The notes: a model not told the origin generated them from the sequence alone. A stretch of 53,893 bases of DNA from Streptomyces sp. PT12 (GCF_003311645.1 NZ_QEST01000156.1:1-53893), one strand, 5' to 3'. Positions 22,636 to 31,789 are shown, counted from the first letter of the stretch. A program made the numbers and translations.

Positions 22636-23541
22636 TCACGGATCCGACGGCTCCGTCCGGTCCGCGACCGCCCGCAGCGCCGCGGCGAACGCCTGGACCG
22701 GCAGCGCCGCGGGCGGCCTGCCGTAGATCGCGAGCGACACACACCGCCGGTCCTCGGGCAGCCGGTCGGCCCGCACCCCGGGGTGCCGGTGCGCCCGCAG
22801 CGCGAGCCCCGGAAGCACCCCGACCCCGAGCCCGGCCGCGACAAGCGCCTGCACGGCCACGTAGTCGTCCGTCTCGAACGTGATCCGCGGCGCGAACCCC
22901 GCCCGCGCGCACAGCGCCGACAGGTGCGTCCTGCACCGCTCGCACCCCGCGATCCAGTTCTCGCCCCCGAACGTCGCCAGCGAGGTCATGGGCCCCTCCC
23001 ACCGCGCGCCCCCTGGCGTCACCACATACATCGGCTCGTGCAGCAGCGGCGTCACCGTGGTGTTGCGCCGGTCGCCCGGCAGCGGCTCGTCGTGGTCGAA
23101 GATCAGCGCCGCGTCCACCTCGGCGCTCCGCAGCGCGGCCAGCGCCTCGGGCGGCTCCGCCTCGCTCAGCGCCAGCTCGACCCCCGGATGGTCCCCCGCG
23201 AGCAGCGCCGCGGCCGCGGGAACGAGCGTGGCGAGCGCCGAGGGGAAGGCCGCGAGCCGCACACGCCCCGTCGCGAGCCCCGCGTGCGCCGCCAGCTCCG
23301 CCTGCGCCGCCTTGACCTGGCCCAGGATCTCCTCGGCCCGCGCCGCGAGCAGCCGCCCCGCGTCCGTCAGCACGATCCCGCGCCCCGCCCGGCGCACCAG
23401 CACCACGCCCGCCTCGGCCTCCAGCTTCGCCAGGTGGTGGCTCACCGACGGCTGGGCGTAGTGCAGCGCCTCGGCCGCCGCGGTGACCGAGCCCTCCCGC
23501 GCCACCGCGACCAGCACCCTCAGCCGCGTGAGATCCAGCAT
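22636..23541 (-). CDS. LysR-family transcriptional regulator
   Basis: 301 aa. N-terminal winged helix-turn-helix (LTRLRVLVAVAREGSVTAAA, LHYAQPSVSHHLAKLE) and a C-terminal periplasmic-binding-like effector domain (GRVRLAAFPSALATLVPAAA, LVAAGLGVGVLPGLALRAH). ATG 23541 is preferred to the upstream GTG because it begins directly at MLDLTRLRVL, as usual in the family. It is divergent from the dehydratase gene, with a palindrome between them, so it probably regulates that gene. Confidence 0.88.
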   Translation of the reverse strand: MLDLTRLRVLVAVAREGSVTAAAEALHYAQPSVSHHLAKLEAEAGVVLVRRAGRGIVLTDAGRLLAARAEEILGQVKAAQAELAAHAGLATGRVRLAAFPSALATLVPAAAALLAGDHPGVELALSEAEPPEALAALRSAEVDAALIFDHDEPLPGDRRNTTVTPLLHEPMYVVTPGGARWEGPMTSLATFGGENWIAGCERCRTHLSALCARAGFAPRITFETDDYVAVQALVAAGLGVGVLPGLALRAHRHPGVRADRLPEDRRCVSLAIYGRPPAALPVQAFAAALRAVADRTEPSDP

Positions 23542-23600
23542 GGCCGCGAGCGTAACCCCCACCCATAGGCGGCGTCGATGGGTTCAGAGAAGACCGGCAT

Positions 23601-23616
23601 TGGATCTATCGATCCA
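23601..23616. promoter_or_regulatory. Candidate LysR operator
   Basis: TGGATC-TATC-GATCCA inverted repeat in the 95-bp gap between the LysR gene and the divergent dehydratase, 20 bp before the latter's ATG. It has the symmetric form with T and A at its ends expected of LysR sites. Confidence 0.5.
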
Positions 23617-23636
23617 GGTCATGGCACGGTACAGAC

Positions 23637-24632
23637 ATGTCAACGCCGCGACGCCCCACCATCACCGACGCGCTGCGCGCCCGCCGCCTCCTCGCCGCCC
23701 ACCTGCCGCCCACCCCGATGTGGTCCTATCCCCTGCTCGACGCCACCGCGGGGGCGACCGTCCTGGTCAAGCACGAGAACGTCCAGCCCACCGGCGCGTT
23801 CAAGGTGCGCGGCGGCCTGACGCTGCTGGCCGGGATGGACGAGGCCGAGCGCGCCAGGGGCGTCGTCGGGTACTCCACGGGCAACCACGCCCAGTCCCTC
23901 GCCTACGCCGCCGCCCGCTTCGGCGCGCCCTGCGCGATCGTGATGCCCGAGCGCCCCAACCCGGCCAAGGCGCACGCCGTTCGGGCTCTTGGTGCCGAGC
24001 TGATCGAGGCGGGCGCCGACCTGGGCGAGGCCGCCGAGCGCGCCGCCGCCCTCGCGGCGGAGCGCGGCATGCGGCTGGTCAGCCCGGCCGACGAGCCCGA
24101 CCTGATCGCCGGGGTGGCCACCGCCTATCTGGAGGTGTTCGACCGCGAGCCGGGGCTCGACGCCCTGGTCGTCCCGGTCGGCGGCGGCAGCGGCGCGGCG
24201 GCGGCCTGCCTGGTTGCCGCCGCGCTTGCGCCGCGCTGCGAGGTGATCGCCGTCCAGGCGGCGGCCTCGCCCGCCGCCCACGACACGTGGCACGCGGGCG
24301 GCGCGCCCCTGACCCGCCCGAACCGCACGCGCGTCGAGGGACTTGCCACCGGGCGCGCCTTCGCGCTGACCCAGGAGCTGATGCGCGGCGGCCTCGCCGA
24401 CTTCGTGCTGGTCGGCGACGACGACATCGCCGCCGCGCAGTGGGCGTTGATGCGCGACGCGCACACCCTCGCCGAGGGCGCGGGCGCCGCCGCCCTGGCC
24501 GCGGTGCTCACCAGGCCAGCCCGCTTCGCCGGGCGCAGGGTCGCGGTGATGTGCAGCGGCGGCAACGCCAGCGAGCACGAGATCCTGGCGTGCGGGCGCG
24601 GCCCCCGCGTCGCCCAGCGCACCGCGGGCTGA
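23637..24632 (+). CDS. Threonine dehydratase-like PLP enzyme
   Basis: 331 aa, fold type II PLP enzyme. ENVQPTGAFKVRGG carries the Schiff-base Lys, YSTGNHAQSLAYAA the substrate loop, VPVGGGSGAAAACL the phosphate-binding glycine loop, and MCSGGNAS the pyridine-N site. No C-terminal ACT domain is present, so it is of the short, catabolic or serine/threonine dehydratase-racemase type (320-330 aa). Threonine or serine deamination is the most likely reaction. It is divergent from the LysR gene. Confidence 0.82.
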   Translation: MSTPRRPTITDALRARRLLAAHLPPTPMWSYPLLDATAGATVLVKHENVQPTGAFKVRGGLTLLAGMDEAERARGVVGYSTGNHAQSLAYAAARFGAPCAIVMPERPNPAKAHAVRALGAELIEAGADLGEAAERAAALAAERGMRLVSPADEPDLIAGVATAYLEVFDREPGLDALVVPVGGGSGAAAACLVAAALAPRCEVIAVQAAASPAAHDTWHAGGAPLTRPNRTRVEGLATGRAFALTQELMRGGLADFVLVGDDDIAAAQWALMRDAHTLAEGAGAAALAAVLTRPARFAGRRVAVMCSGGNASEHEILACGRGPRVAQRTAG

Positions 24633-24635
24633 CCC

Positions 24636-24653
24636 GGCGCCCTTCAGGGCGCC
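24636..24653. terminator. Bidirectional hairpin between convergent genes
   Basis: GGCGCCC-TTCA-GGGCGCC hairpin in the 25-bp gap between the dehydratase and the DUF5685 gene. It can serve both strands. Confidence 0.6.
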
Positions 24654-24657
24654 CGCG

Positions 24658-25674
24658 TCAGCAGTCGCAGCAGTCGCAGCAGTTGCAGCCGCAGTCGCAG
24701 GCGTTGTCGCGTCGCTTCCTCCACGTGTGCCGATCCCCGCCCCGGCCGCAGCGCGTGCGGGTGCCCCGGCCCTTCGACGGCTTCTCCCAGTGCCCGCCAC
24801 CGCCCGAGGAAGGCCCACCGGCCGAGGCGAACGTCCGGCGCACCGCGTGCTCCAACTCGTCCGTCAGCAGCGCCCGCACCAGCCGGTCGTCGGTGAACTC
24901 CGCCTCGGCCAGCGCCAGTCGGACCCCGAGCACGGCGTCGTCGCACAGCCGCCGCGCCTCGGTCAGCGGGGTGCCCGTGGCGGTGAGGGGGTTCCAGGCG
25001 CCGTTCGCCCGGTCCTCCGCCTGGTCCTCCACCGCGTCGAGCAGGTGCGCGACGCGCCCGAAGAGGCGCCCGACCTCGGCGAGCGGCGCGACGTTGCCCG
25101 GGCGCTCCGCGAGGCGCGCGGTGTGCGCGATCGCCGCGGCCGTGGCCGTCTCGGTGGGCTCGGTGACCGTCAGCAGCGGGGTGCCGGGGCCCGCAAGGGA
25201 CTCGATGCCCTGCTGCCGGTCCACCGCGTCGACCAGGACCGCCGTGTCGAAGCCGACGTCCGCGCCGCCGCGCGCCCCGGCCGCGTCCCAGCCCCTGGCG
25301 ACCCGCCGCGCGGCGGTGGCCGCCGCCCTGCGCGCCAACAGCCCGTCGCCGTCCGCCACATGGTCGCGGATCTTCGCCGAGGCCAGCACGAGCGAGACGG
25401 CGGCGGCCAGGGTCGGCCCCTGCCCGCGCGCCACATCGGCCCGGCGCATCCCGCGCAAAGGGCAGGGTCCGGCGGTGCGCCGGGCCCCTTCGGTCCGCTC
25501 GGTCTGGGCTTCCAGGAGGACGGATATCAGCAGGCCGTCATAGTTCGTCGCCATGCGCGCGGCCTGCCCCTCGATGCCGCGCAACGCCAGGCAGAGGCCG
25601 CACAGATGGGCCATCCACTCCTGGCGCAGCCCTCCGGGCAGCCGGTGTTGGCACGGCCTGATGATCCCAAACAA
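24658..25674 (-). CDS. DUF5685-family protein with Cys-rich C-terminal tail
   Basis: 338 aa. The start (MFGIIRPCQHRLP, then EWMAHLCGLCLALR and ATNYDGLLISVLLEAQ) matches what I know as DUF5685, an actinomycete family of unknown function. The body is alpha-helical (VADGDGLLARR, DAVEDQAEDRANGAWNPL). After a Gly/Ser/Arg-rich linker it ends CDCGCNCCDCCDC: eight Cys in 13 residues, like a metallothionein patch. Conserved Cys near the N-terminus (PCQH, CGLC) may also bind metal. It is convergent with the dehydratase. Confidence 0.75.
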   Translation of the reverse strand: MFGIIRPCQHRLPGGLRQEWMAHLCGLCLALRGIEGQAARMATNYDGLLISVLLEAQTERTEGARRTAGPCPLRGMRRADVARGQGPTLAAAVSLVLASAKIRDHVADGDGLLARRAAATAARRVARGWDAAGARGGADVGFDTAVLVDAVDRQQGIESLAGPGTPLLTVTEPTETATAAAIAHTARLAERPGNVAPLAEVGRLFGRVAHLLDAVEDQAEDRANGAWNPLTATGTPLTEARRLCDDAVLGVRLALAEAEFTDDRLVRALLTDELEHAVRRTFASAGGPSSGGGGHWEKPSKGRGTRTRCGRGGDRHTWRKRRDNACDCGCNCCDCCDC

Positions 25675-25711
25675 GGCAAGCCCCCTGATTCCACTCTCGA
25701 ACGATGGGGGC

Positions 25712-26713
25712 TCATGATGCCAGAAGCGCCTCGACCTCCCGCATCTGCGCCTCCGTCAGCGGCCCGAACGCCAGCGCGCCCGCGTTCTCCTCGGCCTGCG
25801 CGACCGTGCGGATGCCGGGGATCGGCACGGTGTGCGGGCCGCGCGCCCACAACCAGGCCAACGCCCCCTGCGCCGGTGTGCGCCCCCCGCTCGTGAGGAT
25901 CGAGCGCACCGCGTCGAAGCGCGCCTGCCACGCGGCGGTGACCCGCCCGTTCTCGAAGAACGTCAGCCACTCGGGCGGCCTGGCGCGGATGTCGCCCGCG
26001 CCGAGCGTGGCCGTGCCGCTTGGCCCGTACTTGCCGGAGAGCGCGCCCATGGCGAGGGGGCCCCTGATGACCGCGCCGAGGTTCAGCTCGGCGCACAGCG
26101 TGAGCATGTCGGGGGCGTCCGCCAGGACGTTGCAGCTGACCTGGACGGTCGCGCAGTGCGGCCCCGCGGCGAACAGCCTGGCCCGCTCGGGGTCGTCGGT
26201 CGACCAGCCGTACGCCCTGATCAGCCCCTCGGCGACAAACTCCTCGCATACCTCCCTGAGCTCGGCCGCGGCGTCGAGCGGGCCGTCGTTGACATGGAAC
26301 TGGTAGAGGTCAAGGCGGTCGGTGCCCAGCCGCCGCAGCGTGTCGGTGAGGGCGCGGCGGGCGTGCGCGGGCGTGACGTCGAACGCGCCCGAGCTGGTCC
26401 TGGTCGCCGGGTCGAACACGCTGCCCCACTTGGACGCCAGCAGCACCTCGTCACGCCGCCCCGCGACCGCGCGGCCCAGCACCTCCTCGCTGTGCCCCGT
26501 GCCGTAGACATCGGCGGTGTCGAAGAAGGTCACGCCCAGGTCGATGGCGCGCCTGATGGCGCGCACCGACTCGGCGTCGTCCACCGGGCCCCAGCCGAGC
26601 GGGCGGCCGTCGGCGGCGAACCACTCGCCGCCGATGGCCCAGCAGCCGAAGCCCAGCGCGCTGACCGGAATGCCGCTGCGCCCCAGCACGCGTGTCTGCG
26701 TCGTGTCGTTCAT
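25712..26713 (-). CDS. Aldo/keto reductase
   Basis: 333 aa. TIM-barrel NADPH-dependent oxidoreductase: LGFGCWAIGGEW at the start, FFDTADVYGTGHSEEVLG containing catalytic Asp and Tyr, LASKWG with the Lys, DLYQFHVND with the His, and IPGIRTVAQAEENAGA as the C-terminal cofactor site. Substrate not predictable. ATG 26713 gives the usual short lead before the first strand. It lies just downstream of the GH13/ABC sugar operon on the same strand, separated by a terminator hairpin. Confidence 0.88.
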   Translation of the reverse strand: MNDTTQTRVLGRSGIPVSALGFGCWAIGGEWFAADGRPLGWGPVDDAESVRAIRRAIDLGVTFFDTADVYGTGHSEEVLGRAVAGRRDEVLLASKWGSVFDPATRTSSGAFDVTPAHARRALTDTLRRLGTDRLDLYQFHVNDGPLDAAAELREVCEEFVAEGLIRAYGWSTDDPERARLFAAGPHCATVQVSCNVLADAPDMLTLCAELNLGAVIRGPLAMGALSGKYGPSGTATLGAGDIRARPPEWLTFFENGRVTAAWQARFDAVRSILTSGGRTPAQGALAWLWARGPHTVPIPGIRTVAQAEENAGALAFGPLTEAQMREVEALLAS

Positions 26714-26750
26714 GCCGGGCACTCTGCCGTGTGGAGCGCACTCCACCGGA

Positions 26751-26778
26751 AGCCCCGCGGGGGCGCTCCCGCGGGGCT
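26751..26778 (-). terminator. Terminator hairpin overlapping the GH13 stop codon
   Basis: Perfect 11-bp stem AGCCCCGCGGG / CCCGCGGGGCT with a 6-base loop, starting within the stop codon of the GH13 gene and pointing downstream on the minus strand. Confidence 0.75.
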
Positions 26779-28381
26779 ACAGCGCGAAGATGCCCCAGCC
26801 GAATCCCTCGGCGGCGACCCGCCCGTCCTCGACCCGCACCCCTTCGCCCTCCACGCGCCGCCCCGGGGCGATCGAGGGCGAGGACAGCACGAACTCGGCC
26901 GCGTCCCTGCGGGGGTTGATGACCACCAGGTAGCGCCCGCCGCGGGTGTAGACCAGCGGGTAGCCGGTGTGCAGCACGTCGACCGTCGTGTGGCTGCCCA
27001 GCTCGGGCGTGCTCTTGCGCAGCGCGATCAGGCGGCGCACCAGGTGCAGCAGCGAGCCCTCGTCGGCGCGCTGCTCGGCGACCGTGGGCCGGTCGGACGC
27101 CGGGTCGATCGGCAGGTAGAGCCGGTCGTGCGGGGCGGTGGAGAAGCCCGCGTTGGCCGAGGTGTCCCACTGCATCGGGGTGCGCGACCCGGCGCGGTTG
27201 TAGCGGGGGCCCAGGACGCTGCCCTCGTGGTCGTCGAGGTCGGGGATGTAGCGCATGCCGATCTCGTCGCCGTAGTAGATGGCGGGCAGCGTCGGCCAGG
27301 TCAGGTGGAACGCGAACGCCGCGGGCAGCTGCTCGGCGGTGCGGGGGCCGCAGGCCAGGCGGGAGAAGTCGTGGTTGGCGGTGGGCAGCGTGATGAAGCC
27401 GCAGTCGGAGGTGACCGCGTTCAGCGACTCCCACGCGGTGACGAACGTGCCCGCGGTGCCGCCGCCCTCGGCGTCGAAGTAGCAGTGGCGCTGCGTCCAG
27501 TGGTCGGCGACGGTGCCGTGGCCGTTGTTCCACAGGGAGCGCAGCGGCAGGCCGTCGGACGGGCCGCCGAACTGGAGGAGGAAGTCCGAGTGGAAGCCCG
27601 CGGGGACCGAGACGGCGGGGTCGCCCCACTCGGCGAGGAGCGCCGCCTCGGGGTGGGCGGCGTCCAGCCACCGGCGCAGCTCGGTCCACAGCTTCGAGGT
27701 CTCGGCCAGGTCGTGGTCGTCCTTGACGAGCGAGTGCGCCATGTCCACGCGGAACCCGGCGAGCCCGAGCCGCAGCCAGTGGTCCATGATCTCGCGCAGC
27801 GCGGCGCGGTTGGCGCGCGGCCCCTCGGCGTCCACGGGCTGGCGCCACGGCTCGGCCGGATCGGTGCGCGCATAGCCGAAGTTGAGGGCGGGCTGGCTGT
27901 CGAAGAAGTTGGGCAGATAGCCGCCTGGCCTGGTCCCAGGGGAGGGGACGAAGCGGTCGGGCAGCGGCGCGCCGTCCCCCGGCTCGGCCCAGATGTAACG
28001 GTGGTCGTCCGGGTGGTCGGCCGCGCGCCTGAACCACGCGTGCTGGTCGGACGTGTGACCCGCCACCAGGTCGAGCATCACCCGGATCCCGCGCCCCTTC
28101 GCCGCCTCGACGAGCGCGGCCAGGTCGTCGGCCGTGCCGTAGCGCGGAGCCACCGAGAGGTAGTCGGACACGTCGTAGCCCGCGTCGCGGAACGGCGAGG
28201 CGAAGCACGGGTTCAGCCAGACGGTGTTGACGCCCAACCACTCGAGGTGGTCGAGGCGCTCCGTGATGCCCGCGAAGTCGCCGATGCCGTCGCCGTCGGA
28301 GTCGGCGAAGCTCTGCGGATAGATCTGGTAAAGGACGGCGTCGGCCAGCCAGGAGGGCGTGGGGCGGCTGAAGGTTGGCAT
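26777..28381 (-). CDS. GH13 alpha-glucosidase / alpha-amylase family protein
   Basis: 534 aa without a signal peptide, so cytoplasmic. GH13 motifs are AVLYQIYPQSFADSDGDGIG at the start, DLVAGHTSDQH (region I), GFRVDMAHSL with the nucleophile Asp, ALLAEWGD with the acid Glu, and TANHDFSR with the third Asp. TPMQWD near the C-terminus is common in alpha-glucosidases and trehalose-hydrolase-like enzymes. It is last in an operon with an ABC sugar importer, so it probably hydrolyses the imported alpha-glucoside (maltose, trehalose or similar). Confidence 0.85.
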   Translation of the reverse strand: MPTFSRPTPSWLADAVLYQIYPQSFADSDGDGIGDFAGITERLDHLEWLGVNTVWLNPCFASPFRDAGYDVSDYLSVAPRYGTADDLAALVEAAKGRGIRVMLDLVAGHTSDQHAWFRRAADHPDDHRYIWAEPGDGAPLPDRFVPSPGTRPGGYLPNFFDSQPALNFGYARTDPAEPWRQPVDAEGPRANRAALREIMDHWLRLGLAGFRVDMAHSLVKDDHDLAETSKLWTELRRWLDAAHPEAALLAEWGDPAVSVPAGFHSDFLLQFGGPSDGLPLRSLWNNGHGTVADHWTQRHCYFDAEGGGTAGTFVTAWESLNAVTSDCGFITLPTANHDFSRLACGPRTAEQLPAAFAFHLTWPTLPAIYYGDEIGMRYIPDLDDHEGSVLGPRYNRAGSRTPMQWDTSANAGFSTAPHDRLYLPIDPASDRPTVAEQRADEGSLLHLVRRLIALRKSTPELGSHTTVDVLHTGYPLVYTRGGRYLVVINPRRDAAEFVLSSPSIAPGRRVEGEGVRVEDGRVAAEGFGWGIFAL

Positions 28382-28427
28382 GGTGACGGGGGACCTTTCG
28401 TGGGGCGAAGAACGGGAGCGGCCCGGA

Positions 28428-29273
28428 TCAGCCCTTCACGGCGCCCGCGGTCAGGCCCGAGACCACGGCGCGGCGGAAGACCAGGACGAGGAGGGCGATG
28501 GGCAGCACCGAGACCGTCGCCGCGGCGAAGATCGTTCCATAGGGCACCGTGAACTGGCTGCCGAACAGCGCGAGACCCACCGGCATCGTCCGGTACCGGT
28601 CCGCGGTGTTGAGCGTCAGCGCGATCAGGAACTCGGTCCAGCAGGCGGTGAACGTGAAGATCGCCGCGGTGAACATCCCTGGCCTGGCCTGCGGCAGGAT
28701 CACCGTCAGCACGGTGCGCACCGGCGAGGCGCCGTCCACCCACGCGACCTCCTCCATCTCCTTCGGGATCCCCAGGAAGAAGTTCCGCAGGATCCAGACC
28801 GCGAACGGCACATTGAGGGCCGTGTAGACGATGATCAGCCCTTGATAGCTGTTGAGCCAGCCGACGTCGCGCATCAGCAGAAACAGCGGCGCCGCCAGGG
28901 CGATGGTCGGGAAGAGCGAGATCATCAGCAGCGCCACCATGATCGGCGCCTTGCCGCGCAGCGGCAACCGTGCCAGCGCGTACCCCGCGAACGAGCTGAG
29001 GCTGAGCACCAGGACCGTGGCGATCACGGACACCAGCACGGAGTTGAGCAGATAGGTGCCGAAGTTGTTGTCGGAGAACGCCTCGCTGTAGTTCTCCCAC
29101 GTGGGGTGGTCGGCGAAGACGGTCGGGGGGTTGGCGCCGATCTCGTCCTTCCCCTTGAACGAGGAGACCGCCATCCAGTACAGCGGCGCCGCCACGAGCA
29201 GCGCGATGACCAGCGCCGCGAGATGGACCCAGGTGAAGCGGACGCGACGCGCGCGCTCGACGATGCGGCTCAT
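28428..29273 (-). CDS. ABC sugar transporter permease (MalG type)
   Basis: 281 aa. Six predicted helices and the EAA-type loop EEVAWVDGASPVRTVLTVIL contacting the ATPase. VFADHPTWENYSEAF and FGTYLLNSVLVS are typical of MalG/SugB-like permeases. Start ATG 29273 overlaps the upstream permease stop (ATGA). No ATPase gene is in this operon, as in many Streptomyces sugar importers that share an MsiK-type ATPase. Confidence 0.88.
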   Translation of the reverse strand: MSRIVERARRVRFTWVHLAALVIALLVAAPLYWMAVSSFKGKDEIGANPPTVFADHPTWENYSEAFSDNNFGTYLLNSVLVSVIATVLVLSLSSFAGYALARLPLRGKAPIMVALLMISLFPTIALAAPLFLLMRDVGWLNSYQGLIIVYTALNVPFAVWILRNFFLGIPKEMEEVAWVDGASPVRTVLTVILPQARPGMFTAAIFTFTACWTEFLIALTLNTADRYRTMPVGLALFGSQFTVPYGTIFAAATVSVLPIALLVLVFRRAVVSGLTAGAVKG

Positions 29274-30367
29274 GCCGTGGTCTCCTCGTCGGCGACCCGG
29301 GCCTTGAACGCGCGCAGGAAGAGCAGGCAGCCGACGAGCACGAGCAGCGCCGTGCTCGCCGCCACGGCCGCGCCCGGCCCGAAGTCGAGGTTGGTGAACA
29401 TCACATGCCAGCCGAGCAGGGCCATCGACTCCGTCGCGTCGCCAGGGCCTCCGCCCGTCAGCACGAACGGCAGGTCGAAGATGCCGAACGCCTGGAGGAT
29501 GCGGAAGAGCACCGCGATGGTCAACGCGGGCCGCAGCAGCGGAAGCCGCACCTTCCAGAACGCCGTCCACGCCCCCGCGCCGTCCACCTTCGCCGCCTCG
29601 TTGACGTCGTCGGGCAGCATCATCAGCCCGGCAAGCACGATGATCGCGACAAAGGGCGTGGTCTTCCACACGTCCGCGACCGCCATCGAGATGATGGCGG
29701 GGAATCGGGTCCCGAGGAACTGCACCGGATGCCCGGTGATCCCCTCGGAGATGCTGGTGAGGACGCCGTACACGCCGTTGTACATGTACGCCCACAGCTG
29801 CGCCGAGACGACCGTGATCATCGCCCAGGGCAGCAGCAGCAGCGCCATCATCCAGCCGCGGCCGGGGCCGCCGAGCCGTTCGAGCACCAGCGCGATGATC
29901 GTGCCGAGGATCAGCTCGGCCAGCACGGTCCCGATCGTGTACAGGACGGTGAAGATCAACGCGTGCCACCAGCGCCCCGAGCGCAGCAGCAGCCCGTAGT
30001 GCTCCCCGGTGAAGCCCGAGAGGTGGAAGCCGCCCGCGGACACCTCCACATGGCTCAGGCTCATCGCGACCGAGTAGGCGATCGGGAAGAGGGTCACCGC
30101 GAGCACGACAAAGAGCGCCGGGGTCGCGAAGCCCCAGCCGAGCCGCGCGAAGCGGCGTTCGAGCACGGTGCGCTCCACCCGGCCGAGCCTGGGCACGCGG
30201 TTGCGCTTGCGCGGCGGCGGCCCGCTGGCCGTCGCCGCGCCCTTGGCCGACGGGCGCCCCTTCGCCGCCCGCTCGCGCCTGCCGCGCCCGTACGCGACCG
30301 TGTGCCCGTCGTCCCCGTCGGACGGCTGTTCGGCCCGGGGGACGCCCTCCGGGGGAGTGTCACTCAT
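29270..30367 (-). CDS. ABC sugar transporter permease (MalF type)
   Basis: 365 aa. A long charged N-terminus (about 85 residues, RGRRERAAKGRPSAKGAA) precedes six helices; EAA loop NEAAKVDGAGAWTAFWKVRL and FVLTGGGPGDATESM near the end are MalF/SugA features. ATG 30367 overlaps the stop of the binding-protein gene (ATGA) and its own stop overlaps the next start. Confidence 0.88.
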   Translation of the reverse strand: MSDTPPEGVPRAEQPSDGDDGHTVAYGRGRRERAAKGRPSAKGAATASGPPPRKRNRVPRLGRVERTVLERRFARLGWGFATPALFVVLAVTLFPIAYSVAMSLSHVEVSAGGFHLSGFTGEHYGLLLRSGRWWHALIFTVLYTIGTVLAELILGTIIALVLERLGGPGRGWMMALLLLPWAMITVVSAQLWAYMYNGVYGVLTSISEGITGHPVQFLGTRFPAIISMAVADVWKTTPFVAIIVLAGLMMLPDDVNEAAKVDGAGAWTAFWKVRLPLLRPALTIAVLFRILQAFGIFDLPFVLTGGGPGDATESMALLGWHVMFTNLDFGPGAAVAASTALLVLVGCLLFLRAFKARVADEETTA

Positions 30368-31674
30368 AGGGCGTTGTGCTCCAATGCGCGCTGGATGTCG
30401 TCGGAGGCCGAGCGCAGCGCGGTGACCGGGGTGGTGGACCCGGCGAGGGCGCCGTTGACATTGGTGAAGATGCCGTTGCTGACCTGCGGGTACCTGGGGG
30501 TGCCGGCGGGCCTGGTGACCAGTTGCGCGTCGGCGGCCAGGGCCAGCACGGGGTTCTTCTCGTGCAGCTCCTCGTCGTCGAGCACGTCGGTGGCCGTCGG
30601 CAGCACCCCGTTCTCGGCGAGGATGCGCTGCGCCTCGTTCCCGGTCATCCACTCGATGAAGGCCAGCACCGCGCCGATCGCCTCGCTGTGCGGGTTGACC
30701 ATGAGGTTCCAGCCGCCCAACGCGCCCTTGCCCGGGCCCTTCTCGCCCTCGAACGTCGGCAACTCGGCGACGCCCACCTTGCCGACCACGCTCGAGGTGT
30801 CGGGGTTGTCGGACTCGGCCAGGCCGTGCGACCAGTTGCGGTGGAACGCGGCGTCGCCCTCCACGAACGTCTGGAGCGACTGCGGCTCCTGGAAGCTGGT
30901 GTTGGCCGAGGGGGCGACCCCGTCGGTGATCATCCCGCGCATGAACTCCACGACGCGCCGGTTCTCCGGGGAGTCGATGGCCGCGTCGTGCTCCCCTTTG
31001 GTGACGCTGCGGCCGCCCGCCGCGGCGGACAGCTCGGTGAAGTTGACCGTCAGGCCCTCGTAGTTGGCCCACTGCGCCACATAGCCGTACCGCACGTCCC
31101 CGCCGTCCTGGAGGCGTTTGGCGGCGTCCCGCAGCTCCTCCCAGGTCTTGGGCACGTCGATGCCGTGCTTCTCCAGGAGGTCCTTGCGGTAGTACAGGAA
31201 CCCCTGGTCGCTGTAGAGGGGCGCGGCGACGTGGTTGCCCTCGTGCTCGGTGACCCGGGCGCGCTGGTCGGTGTAGCGGTCCCAGAAGTCGTCGGGCAGG
31301 TGCTCGTCCAGCGGCATGGCGAGGCGCGCCGCGCCGAACTGGGCGGGCCAGATGACATCGCCGTTGAAGACGTCGATGCTCCCCGAGCCCCCCGTGATTT
31401 CGGTGGTCAGGGTGGCCCGCATGGTGTCGGTGTTGTTCGGTGCCGGCTGGTACTTCACCGAGATGTCCGGGTGCTTCTTCTCGAACGCGTCGATGAGCTT
31501 CTGCGGCAGGCCCTCGGGGCCGAAGTTGATGGCGTACCAGGTGATGGAGCCCTTCGCCGGGCCCACGTCCTTCGGATCGACCGATGCGGTGCCGACACTG
31601 GAGCCGCAGGCGGTCGCGGCCAGCAGGACGGGAACGGCGCAGAACACCACCGCTCTGCGGATGGACGTACCCAG
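30364..31674 (-). CDS. ABC sugar transporter substrate-binding lipoprotein, probable CTG start
   Basis: 436 aa if started at CTG 31674. Family 1 solute-binding fold: SITWYAINFGPEG, IDAFEKKHPDISVKYQPAP, DVFNGDVIWPAQFG and GGWNLMVNPHSEAIGAVLAF. Lipobox LAATAC. The first GTG (31650) would give a signal without any positive charge and has no ribosome site. By contrast AAGGAG (31688-31681 region) lies 6 nt before an in-frame CTG, which gives GTSIRRAVVFCAVPVLL, a normal lipoprotein signal. It delivers an alpha-glucoside-type sugar to the two permeases. No regulator is adjacent. Confidence 0.82.
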   Translation of the reverse strand: MGTSIRRAVVFCAVPVLLAATACGSSVGTASVDPKDVGPAKGSITWYAINFGPEGLPQKLIDAFEKKHPDISVKYQPAPNNTDTMRATLTTEITGGSGSIDVFNGDVIWPAQFGAARLAMPLDEHLPDDFWDRYTDQRARVTEHEGNHVAAPLYSDQGFLYYRKDLLEKHGIDVPKTWEELRDAAKRLQDGGDVRYGYVAQWANYEGLTVNFTELSAAAGGRSVTKGEHDAAIDSPENRRVVEFMRGMITDGVAPSANTSFQEPQSLQTFVEGDAAFHRNWSHGLAESDNPDTSSVVGKVGVAELPTFEGEKGPGKGALGGWNLMVNPHSEAIGAVLAFIEWMTGNEAQRILAENGVLPTATDVLDDEELHEKNPVLALAADAQLVTRPAGTPRYPQVSNGIFTNVNGALAGSTTPVTALRSASDDIQRALEHNAL

Positions 31675-31789
31675 GGCGTACTCCTTATGGATGGCCGCGT
31701 ACTGGGTGTCAGCGTCCCGTGCCCGCCCCCTCAGACGAAGCGGAAAACGCGCTTATCGGAAATATTCACCGAAATGGGGCAGGTCGGCG

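Noticed and set aside
29270-31072. A 600-codon frame that extends the MalF-type permease upstream
   Set aside because: The upstream part overlaps the binding-protein gene in another frame; the real start is the ATG at 30367 with its ATGA overlap.
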